Part shown: positions 5,923 to 11,524 of the stretch, one piece after another
Layout of the letters: each line of letters opens with the position of its first letter
Position numbering within the stretch: position 1 is the stretch's first letter
Origin: Phycisphaerae bacterium
Lineage (GTDB): Bacteria > Planctomycetota > Phycisphaerae > Phycisphaerales > SM1A02
Reading direction: 5' to 3'
DNA length: 11,524 nucleotides
Assembly: GCA_002862325.1 (NCBI GenBank)
Contig: PKCT01000231.1
Span: 1-11,524 of the forward strand
Notes under the pieces: generated by a model
Database searches by the model: none
What the model was told of the DNA's origin: nothing
What the model saw: only the letters and a program-made list of their open reading frames with translations
Program-made: the position numbers and the translations under genes

Positions 5923-7329
5923 ATGCCCACCCAGACGACCCAACGCCGTACCCTCGCCTGGTTCCGGGACGACCTCCGGACCGACGACCACCGTGCGCTC
6001 CATGCGGCGATAGACCGAGGTACCGCGGGTTTCACCGCGATCTTCGTCGCCACCCGTGACCAGTGGAGGCGACAGCACTGGGGAGCGAATCGCATCGCGA
6101 TGGTCGAGGGTGCGGTGCACGATCTGAAGCGTCGAATCGAGGATTGTGGTGGACACCTTCACGTCTTCGAGGCGGATGCGGACCTTCCATCGCTCATGCG
6201 GACGCTGGTCGAACACTGGTCGATCGACGAGATCCACGCGAATCGCGAGTTCGGAATCTACGAGGACGAGCGAGATCGTTCGGTCGAGTCCGCGATCACC
6301 TCCGTGAACGCGACGCTCGTTCTCCACGAGGATCAGACGATTCTGCCCGTTCGCGAGATTCGATCGGGGTCCGGCACGCCGTACACCGTCTTCACCCCCT
6401 TCAAGAAGACATGGCTGAAGCGACTTGCCGAGTCGAGCGTCGATCCGCGGCCATGTCCAAGGATCCTCGCGCCCCTCACGCTTCCGCCTCCGCTCGAGCA
6501 GGCCGTCGATCCGGAGGACTGGCCGTTGGAAGCCGGCGTGACGGGGCTCTTCCCCCCGGGCGAGGAGACCGCCCGATCGCGTGTCGCCGCCTTTCTCGAA
6601 GAGGGATTGACGCACTACGACCAGAAGCGCGATCTCCCCGCCATCGATGGCACCAGCACGCTGTCGCCCTGGTTGGCGTGCGGGTCGATCTCGCCCCGCC
6701 GAATCCTCCGTGACCTTCGGGATCGCCTCGGCGACGATCCGGCGTCGTGGAGTACGGGCCCCTCGGTATGGTTGAGCGAGCTCGTCTGGCGGGAGTTCTA
6801 CCGCCACGTCATGGACGGCATTCCCCGCCTTTCGATGGATCGTCCATTGCACGGATGGACCGACGGCGTCGTGTGGCGCGACGCCCCCGACGACCTGGAG
6901 GCGTGGAGGACCGGACGAACCGGGGTCGCCCTGGTCGACGCGGGGATGCGACAGTTGGCGGAGACCGGCTGGATGCACAATCGGGTCCGCATGGTGGTGG
7001 CGACGTTCCTCACCAAGCATCTGCTCATCGATTGGCGTCTGGGCGAACGATTCTTCATGGAGTCGCTCGTCGACGCCGACTTCTGCAGCAACAACGGCGG
7101 CTGGCAGTGGGCGGCATCGACCGGCACCGACGCGGCCCCCTACTTCCGGGTCTTCAATCCCGACACCCAGCGAGATCGATTCGACCAGGATTCGGTCTAC
7201 GTCGGACGCTGGGCGCCTGATCATCGCAGTGCCCTGCCCCCCTCGCCGATCGTCGACCTCAAGGCGGCCAGGATCCGTGCGATCGAGGCGTTCAAGACCG
7301 CGAAACAGCACGCGAGCCCCGTCACCTGA
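5923..7329 (+). CDS. phrB: Class I deoxyribodipyrimidine (CPD) photolyase
   Basis: A 468-residue photolyase, close in length and sequence to the E. coli enzyme, which splits cyclobutane pyrimidine dimers in DNA using blue light and reduced FAD. The N-terminal antenna domain begins TLAWFRDDLRTDDHRAL (10-26) and contains NREFGIYEDERD, matching the E. coli segment that contacts the folate antenna. The C-terminal FAD domain has TSTLSPWLACGSIS, SELVWREFY with Glu286 (E. coli Glu274), LVDAGMRQL (337-345), GWMHNRVRM (349-357), LIDWRLGE with Trp371, and NNGGWQWAASTGTDAAPYF (390 onward) with Trp394. The electron-transfer triad looks complete: Trp318, Trp371 and Trp394, each offset by 12 from E. coli Trp306, 359 and 382. 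CPD repair by the folate-antenna type is therefore the likely role. It is the last gene of the folE unit and is convergent with apbE. Confidence 0.95.
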   Translation: MPTQTTQRRTLAWFRDDLRTDDHRALHAAIDRGTAGFTAIFVATRDQWRRQHWGANRIAMVEGAVHDLKRRIEDCGGHLHVFEADADLPSLMRTLVEHWSIDEIHANREFGIYEDERDRSVESAITSVNATLVLHEDQTILPVREIRSGSGTPYTVFTPFKKTWLKRLAESSVDPRPCPRILAPLTLPPPLEQAVDPEDWPLEAGVTGLFPPGEETARSRVAAFLEEGLTHYDQKRDLPAIDGTSTLSPWLACGSISPRRILRDLRDRLGDDPASWSTGPSVWLSELVWREFYRHVMDGIPRLSMDRPLHGWTDGVVWRDAPDDLEAWRTGRTGVALVDAGMRQLAETGWMHNRVRMVVATFLTKHLLIDWRLGERFFMESLVDADFCSNNGGWQWAASTGTDAAPYFRVFNPDTQRDRFDQDSVYVGRWAPDHRSALPPSPIVDLKAARIRAIEAFKTAKQHASPVT

Positions 7330-7345
7330 ATCGAGCGAGCCCCCC

Positions 7346-7376
7346 TCTCCGAGCGCCCCGGTCGGCGACGCGGAGA
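7346..7376. terminator. Convergent-gene hairpin, possible bidirectional terminator
   Basis: The 57-base gap between the photolyase and apbE stops holds a nested stem: TCTCCG (7346-7351) pairs with CGGAGA (7371-7376), and CGCC (7354-7357) pairs with GGCG (7364-7367) around CCGGTC. There is no T tract on either side. Its position between two converging genes fits a terminator or transcript 3'-end stabiliser. Confidence 0.45.
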
Positions 7377-7386
7377 TCCACGTGGT

Positions 7387-8397
7387 TCAGTCCCGGTCGG
7401 GTCCGGGGGACAAGTCCACCCATCCAACCTCGGCACCGTCGTCGCCGTCGATCAGGACCCGGACCCGGCGGAGGTCCTCCGGGCAGTGATCGAAGCGCGT
7501 CGGTTCCACGAGCGCGAAGATGCTGGCCAGGGCATCCGCCGACGCCGCGGCGTTCCGCTCCGCGTGCACCACGACCGTGACGAATCGCTGATCCACCGCC
7601 GGGGACAAGGTTCGAGCGTCGATGACGTGGCCCATCCGTTCACCGTCGTTCCCACGAATCCACTGATGCCGATCTCCGCTCGTCGCCACCGCGGCATGCT
7701 CGAGGACCAGGACGCGACGACCTGCGCCGGGGCCGCGATCCATCCGAACCGACCAGCCGTCGCTTCCGGGAGGAGCCGCGCCGACCACGATGTCGCCACC
7801 GACGTCGACCAGTGATCGCGGCAGGCCCGTCGCGACGAGCGAGTCGAGCGCCGCGTCTGCGGCCATGCCCTTGCCGATTCCCCCGAAGTCCAGATGGACC
7901 CCATCCTTCAGGATTCGCACACGGCGTTCGGAGGCATCGAATTCGATCGCCGACCAGCCCGACACGGCGGCGGCTGTCGCGCGTTCGCGTGCACTCGGAG
8001 GCGTCCCCCTCGATCGTGCATCCCGCCACAACCTCGTGGTCGCGCCGATCGCCGGATCGAAGGCGTTCCCGCTCCAACGCCGCCATCGATCGGACTCGAT
8101 CAACGCGAGGTGCAGATCGTCTCCAACCTCTTGCCAGACCCCCTGGCCCCGAACGATTCGCTCCACCTCGCTCGAAGGGCGATAGTCGCTGAGAGCCGCC
8201 TCGATGTCGGTCATCACCTCGAAGGCACGACGCGTCGCGTCCCTCGCTTGCTCGGCATCCTCCGCGTAGGTGACGATCATGGCCTCGCAGCCCATCACGA
8301 TTCGCCGATCGACCACGCGGACCGACTGCCCCGGCGTGGCGCAAGCGGTGATGAGCGGAAGGATTCCGAAGAGGGCTATTCGCGAAATTCGTCGCAT
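7387..8397 (-). CDS. apbE: ApbE-family FMN transferase lipoprotein
   Basis: A 336-residue protein of the ApbE family, which attaches FMN from FAD covalently to Thr/Ser of target proteins (NqrC/RnfG-type subunits and other extracytoplasmic flavoproteins). The N-terminus MRRISRIALFGILPL leads to a lipobox ITAC with Cys19, so it is a lipoprotein on the outer face of the inner membrane. Family motifs: MGCEAMIV (35-42), FDPAIGATTRLW (113-124), LDFGGIGKGMAAD (169-181), LVDVGGDIVVG (196-206), TSGDRHQW (239-246), HVIDARTLSP (257-266) and the metal-site ASADALAS around Asp288. Length is typical. Its start lies 22 bases inside the upstream isomerase gene, so it is the last member of the minus-strand unit. 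No recognisable flavinylation substrate is in view. Pairing with sugar oxidoreductases is unusual, and its target may be elsewhere. Confidence 0.9.
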   Translation of the reverse strand: MRRISRIALFGILPLITACATPGQSVRVVDRRIVMGCEAMIVTYAEDAEQARDATRRAFEVMTDIEAALSDYRPSSEVERIVRGQGVWQEVGDDLHLALIESDRWRRWSGNAFDPAIGATTRLWRDARSRGTPPSARERATAAAVSGWSAIEFDASERRVRILKDGVHLDFGGIGKGMAADAALDSLVATGLPRSLVDVGGDIVVGAAPPGSDGWSVRMDRGPGAGRRVLVLEHAAVATSGDRHQWIRGNDGERMGHVIDARTLSPAVDQRFVTVVVHAERNAAASADALASIFALVEPTRFDHCPEDLRRVRVLIDGDDGAEVGWVDLSPGPDRD

Positions 8398-9299
8398 TCC
8401 CGATACGCCTCGATCAGTCGCCGCACGCCGTCCGCTCCACGCCCGCTCACCCCGTGCTCCATGCCGACGATGCCGTCGTATCCCTTGCGGAACAGATGGC
8501 GGAAAACGTTCCGGTAGTCGATCTCGCCGGTGGTGGGCTCACGACGCCCGGGGTTGTCTCCGACCTGGATGTAGGCGACCTGGGACCACGATTCATCGAG
8601 ATTGCGGAGCAGGTTTCCCTCGGTGATCTGCTGGTGGTAAAGATCATCGAGGATCCGACAGCTCGGTCGATCGACCGCATGGCAGATCTGATACGCCTGC
8701 GGCATCCCGGTCAGGAAGAGTCCGGGATGATCCTGTCGATTGAGGGGCTCGAGCACCATCACCAGCCCGTGCGGCTCGACGATGTCTGCGCAGAAGCGGA
8801 GGTTGTCGATGAGATTCGACGTCTGGTACGCACGATCGCGATTCTGCGCGTAGCGACCGGGAACCACCGTCATCCACGTCGCGCCACATCGCTGCGCGAC
8901 CACGACCGCCTGCTCCATCGACTGCTTGAGTCTCGTCCGGATCCGAGGCGGATCCAGGACGAAGGTCGGGGCGTTGAACTCCGCATCCGCGACGAAGACG
9001 CCCATCGCCATCCCCCGCTCCCGGAGCGCGTCGCCGATGCGGCTCTGCATCCGCGCTGCCCGAACGGGCATCCCGTTGTCCTCCCAGGCCCGGAACCCCT
9101 GATCGTGCGCGAAGGAGATCTGATCGACGAGATCGTCCCCCGAGAGCGGATTGAACATGCCGAAGTGGGGCGCATAGGCGAGGCGGAAGGGCTTGCCGTC
9201 CTCCGACTTCGCACCGTGGGCGAGTCCGGCCGCCGCGACGCCCGCGGTTCCGACGAAGCTCCTTCGGGAAAGCGAGTCGCCACCCATGGGATCAGCCAT
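8376..9299 (-). CDS. Tat-exported hydroxypyruvate isomerase-like TIM-barrel protein
   Basis: A 307-residue protein of the AP-endonuclease-2 / xylose-isomerase-like TIM-barrel superfamily, closest in motifs to hydroxypyruvate isomerase. A twin-arginine signal SRRSFVGTAGVAAAG (11-25) implies folded export to the periplasm. Key residues: LEPLN with Glu184, DDLYHQQITEGN (218-229), IQVGDNPGRREPTTGEIDY (244-262) and MEHG with Glu281. The 97-residue spacing of the two Glu matches the catalytic pair of E. coli Hyi-like enzymes. Exported planctomycete members are probably sugar or keto-acid isomerases; the substrate is unknown. I chose ATG 9299 because ATGGCTGA overlaps the stop of the upstream oxidoreductase by 8 bases. 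ATG 9287, with AAGGA 11 bases upstream, and ATG 9314 are alternatives; all keep the Tat motif. Confidence 0.85.
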   Translation of the reverse strand: MADPMGGDSLSRRSFVGTAGVAAAGLAHGAKSEDGKPFRLAYAPHFGMFNPLSGDDLVDQISFAHDQGFRAWEDNGMPVRAARMQSRIGDALRERGMAMGVFVADAEFNAPTFVLDPPRIRTRLKQSMEQAVVVAQRCGATWMTVVPGRYAQNRDRAYQTSNLIDNLRFCADIVEPHGLVMVLEPLNRQDHPGLFLTGMPQAYQICHAVDRPSCRILDDLYHQQITEGNLLRNLDESWSQVAYIQVGDNPGRREPTTGEIDYRNVFRHLFRKGYDGIVGMEHGVSGRGADGVRRLIEAYRECDEFRE

Positions 9300-10599
9300 C
9301 CTTCGATCGCCCATCGTCGGACCGGTCGAACGTCGTTCGACCGGGGATCGACACGCCGGGACGCGGCATGGTCGAGAACTCCATCACGTCGGGCATCAGA
9401 TCCTGCTCGCTCGCCAGCGCCTCCTCCCAGGTGATGGTCTTGCCGGTGTAGGCGGCCTCGCGTCCCATGATGGCGGTGAGTGTGCTCTCCGCGATCCGCT
9501 TCCCCTCGTTGAGGTAGGCACCGTCTCCACGAATCGATGCCTGGAGATCCACGTGCTCCTGGACGTAGGGGTTCGTCTGGCCACCGGTGAACTTCCACGC
9601 GTTGGGACCGGTGAGGACCGCGCGGCCGGAGGAGAGGGTGGCCACGCCCTCGGTGCCGCTGAGAATCTCCTCCACCCGGCCGTCCGTACCCACCTGCTGG
9701 CGACACATGCTGGAGACGAAACGGTCCTCGGGATAGGCGTACTCGAGCGCGAAGTGATCGAAGATGTGACCGAAGGAATCCCCGGTCCTCGCCTGCCGCC
9801 CGCCGACCCCGAACACCCGCTGGGGCGTCGCCTGGAACGCCCAATTCATCACGTCGAGATTGTGCACGTGCTGCTCGACGATGTGGTCCCCAGAGAGCCA
9901 GGTGTAGTAGAGCCAGTTGCGAATCTGGTTCTCCACATCGGTGCGATCGCCCTGCGCCTCGACGTTCCAGAGCCCACCCATGTTCCAGTAGCAGCGGCCC
10001 GCGACGAGTCGACCGATGTCGCCTCGATGGATCCGCTCCATGGCGTCGAGGTAGCAGGCCTCGTGGCGACGTTGCGTTCCCGCCACCACGGACCGCTTCT
10101 TCGCTCCCGCGGCGGCCGCGGCCTCGATCACCTTTCGCACCCCGGCCGCATCGACCGCGACCGGCTTCTCCATGAAGACGTGCTTGTCGGCCGCGATCGC
10201 GGCTTCGAAGTGCTGCGGCCTGAAACCCGGCGGCGTGGCCAGGATGACCAGGTCGCATCCCGCGTCGATCACCCCCTGGAACGCGTCGAAGCCGACGAAC
10301 TGCCTGGACTCGGGTACGTCGACCCGATCCGCTTCGGTCTGCTGTCCGAGGTGGCCGAGACTGCTGGCCAGCCGATCGGGAAAGAGATCCCCCATCGCCA
10401 CGACGCGGACGTTGGGCCCAGCTTGAAGTGCATTGACCGCGGCCCCGGTTCCGCGACCGCCGCATCCGATCACGCCGACGGTGAGCTCGTCGTCCGACGC
10501 ACGGTTCGATCGATGGCCGGCGGTCGCAAGGGTCGGCACCGCGGCCGCGACCCCCAGGGCCCGAACGAAGGTTCTGCGGTCGAGAGGGCGGTGCATCAT
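9292..10599 (-). CDS. Tat-exported Gfo/Idh/MocA-family oxidoreductase
   Basis: A 435-residue NAD(P)-dependent oxidoreductase of the glucose-fructose oxidoreductase / inositol dehydrogenase family. It has a Tat signal LDRRTFVRALGVAAAVPTLA (6-25), the Rossmann loop GCGGRG (45-50), LATPPGF (120-126), EKPVAVD (144-150) and SGDHIVEQHVHNLD (236-249), with His residues at the usual catalytic region. The C-terminal AIMGREAAYTGKTITWEE is typical of planctomycete members. ATG 10599 is preferred over the upstream ATG 10656: GGAG lies 9 bases before it, and it puts the Tat motif close to the N-terminus. Such exported proteins are thought to oxidise or epimerise sugars or polyols, often with a tightly held cofactor, but the substrate cannot be inferred. 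It overlaps the isomerase gene and follows a paralogue by about 109 bases. Confidence 0.92.
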   Translation of the reverse strand: MMHRPLDRRTFVRALGVAAAVPTLATAGHRSNRASDDELTVGVIGCGGRGTGAAVNALQAGPNVRVVAMGDLFPDRLASSLGHLGQQTEADRVDVPESRQFVGFDAFQGVIDAGCDLVILATPPGFRPQHFEAAIAADKHVFMEKPVAVDAAGVRKVIEAAAAAGAKKRSVVAGTQRRHEACYLDAMERIHRGDIGRLVAGRCYWNMGGLWNVEAQGDRTDVENQIRNWLYYTWLSGDHIVEQHVHNLDVMNWAFQATPQRVFGVGGRQARTGDSFGHIFDHFALEYAYPEDRFVSSMCRQQVGTDGRVEEILSGTEGVATLSSGRAVLTGPNAWKFTGGQTNPYVQEHVDLQASIRGDGAYLNEGKRIAESTLTAIMGREAAYTGKTITWEEALASEQDLMPDVMEFSTMPRPGVSIPGRTTFDRSDDGRSKDG

Positions 10600-10662
10600 G
10601 GTGCGGATCTCCAGGTTCGTCGGTCTGGGGTGGTCGAGCGTGTCGTGATGCTGCACCGTGGA

Positions 10663-10679
10663 CCGGCCGACGGCGCCGG
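10663..10679. other. GC-rich hairpin between the two Gfo/Idh/MocA genes
   Basis: CCGGC (10663-10667) pairs with GCCGG (10675-10679) around a 7-base loop in the 109-base gap, without a T tract. It may attenuate or process the transcript between the two oxidoreductase genes, or mean nothing. I see no clear promoter in the gap. Confidence 0.25.
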
Positions 10680-10708
10680 AGATCCGATGGTGTCGTCCCG
10701 CACGGGGA

Positions 10709-11524
10709 TCAGGAGAACTGGTACACGCCCGGCTTGGGGATCACGATCTGGGGTCGGTCGCCGAAGGTCGGGTTCGCCGGGACGATCTCCTGGGTCGACC
10801 CCATGATCTCCTCCCAGGTGATCGTGCGACCGCTGTAGCCCGCTTCCCGCCCCATGATGCCCATCGCATTGGACTGGCACATCCAGTCGCCGTCGTTGAT
10901 GACGTTACCGTCGCGAATCGCCTTGAAGAGTTCGTTGTGCTCGGTCTGATACATGCTGGGCGTCGCGCCACGGTAGCGGAAGGTCTTCGAACCGTCGGCG
11001 AACTTCAGATTGGACTGTCGCGGGGCCCATCCATTGACGAATCCGATGCCCTTAGTGCCCGCGATCCAGTCGGTGTTGTCGTTCGAGCAGTTCGCCTGCT
11101 GCCGGCTGGTGAGGAAGCCACGCGCGCCGTTGTCCCACTCGTAGATCACCGTGAAGTGGTCGTACACGTCGCCGCGGGGCGCGCCGTCGCGGAGACCGCG
11201 GCCACCGAGCGCCGTGGCCTTCACGGGCGGCTTGTTCCCCATGGCCCAGTTGATCTTGTCGACGTTGTGCACGGCTTGTTCGACGATGATGTCTCCGCTC
11301 AGCCAGTTGAAGTGCTGCCAGTTGCGGAGTTCGAAGTCCATGTCGGTCATCTTGTCCGTGCGCTCGCGGGTGCCCAACGGACTCGTGTGGTAGGTCGAGT
11401 GGAGCGACTCAATCTCGCCGAGGGCCCCGTCGTTGATCTCGCCGTAGATCGCCCGTTCCGGGGATGAATATCGCCAGCAGAACCCGGACATGAGCTGCGT
11501 CCCCTGCTCCTTCGCCTTCTTCGC
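10709..11524 (-). CDS. Gfo/Idh/MocA-family oxidoreductase, N-terminus beyond the right edge
   Basis: The C-terminal 271 residues of a second Gfo/Idh/MocA protein. The reading frame runs into the window edge (…AKKAKEQGTQLMSGFCWRY), so the ATG at 11491 is internal; the NAD(P)-binding half and any Tat signal lie outside. What remains is the substrate domain: RYSSPERAIYGEINDGALGEI, NWQHFNWLSGDIIVEQAVHN, then VDKINWAM, and MGREAGYSGRTITWEE, closely matching segments of the downstream neighbour (for example NWLYYTWLSGDHIVEQ and MGREAAYTGKTITWEE). The two genes are therefore paralogues, probably from an old tandem duplication. This copy has a different insert (ALGGRGLRDGAPRGDVYDHF) and ends in KPGVYQFS. 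It is probably the upstream member of the same minus-strand unit. The substrate is unknown. Confidence 0.9.
   Translation of the reverse strand, partial: AKKAKEQGTQLMSGFCWRYSSPERAIYGEINDGALGEIESLHSTYHTSPLGTRERTDKMTDMDFELRNWQHFNWLSGDIIVEQAVHNVDKINWAMGNKPPVKATALGGRGLRDGAPRGDVYDHFTVIYEWDNGARGFLTSRQQANCSNDNTDWIAGTKGIGFVNGWAPRQSNLKFADGSKTFRYRGATPSMYQTEHNELFKAIRDGNVINDGDWMCQSNAMGIMGREAGYSGRTITWEEIMGSTQEIVPANPTFGDRPQIVIPKPGVYQFS

Noticed and set aside
5035..7311. 758-codon open frame on the minus strand opposite the oxidoreductase and class I photolyase
   Set aside because: It is a shadow of the two plus-strand genes; its translation is rich in Arg, Asp, Glu and Gly, with no family motif.
10600..10656. 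Extended N-terminus of the Gfo/Idh/MocA gene from ATG 10656
   Set aside because: It would push the Tat motif 19 residues inward, while a GGAG lies at proper spacing before ATG 10599.
9193..10806. 537-codon plus-strand open frame opposite the Gfo/Idh/MocA gene
   Set aside because: It is antisense to a gene with clear domain motifs, crosses an intergenic gap and has no recognisable domain.
1..11524. CRISPR arrays, tRNA/rRNA genes, insertion sequences or phage genes
   Set aside because: No regularly spaced repeats, no tRNA-like cloverleaf, no transposase or integrase motifs and no terminal inverted repeats were seen in the window.

Overview
The window is a GC-rich bacterial segment, densely packed with genes. 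The minus-strand genes on the right look planctomycetal, most like the Phycisphaerae. They are tandem Gfo/Idh/MocA oxidoreductases, the only complete one starting with a twin-arginine export signal, plus a Tat-exported hydroxypyruvate-isomerase-like TIM barrel. A DUF1800 fragment at the left edge agrees with this. The taxonomic call is inferred from gene content, not from a marker gene.

Layout. Positions 1-266 (-) hold the C-terminal-side part of a DUF1800 protein, open at the window edge and apparently truncated or frameshifted at its 5' side. Positions 429-3972 (+) are a tightly coupled three-gene unit: an SDR-fold protein without its catalytic Tyr and Lys, a two-domain protein joining a class II-like photolyase domain to a renalase-like FAD oxidoreductase, and a small DUF2256/DUF3253 protein. 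Both junctions are GTGA stop/start overlaps, and the unit ends in a strong intrinsic terminator. Positions 4050-7329 (+) are a second unit: GTP cyclohydrolase I (folE), a stand-alone FAD-dependent amine-oxidase-type protein, and a class I CPD photolyase with all expected catalytic residues. Positions 7387-11524 (-) run convergently: a partial Gfo/Idh/MocA gene at the right edge, a complete paralogue, the TIM-barrel isomerase and an ApbE-type lipoprotein. The last three overlap one another.

How the genes may work together. The plus-strand half reads as a light and DNA-repair island. It has two photolyase-family flavoproteins of different subfamilies, each paired with an FAD-dependent oxidoreductase, once by fusion and once as the adjacent gene. 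Between them lies folE, whose product starts folate/pterin synthesis and so could supply the photolyase antenna pigment. The inactive-looking SDR and the zinc-ribbon protein are probably accessory factors of unknown role. The minus-strand half reads as exported sugar or polyol oxidation and isomerisation, with a flavin transferase at its 3' end.
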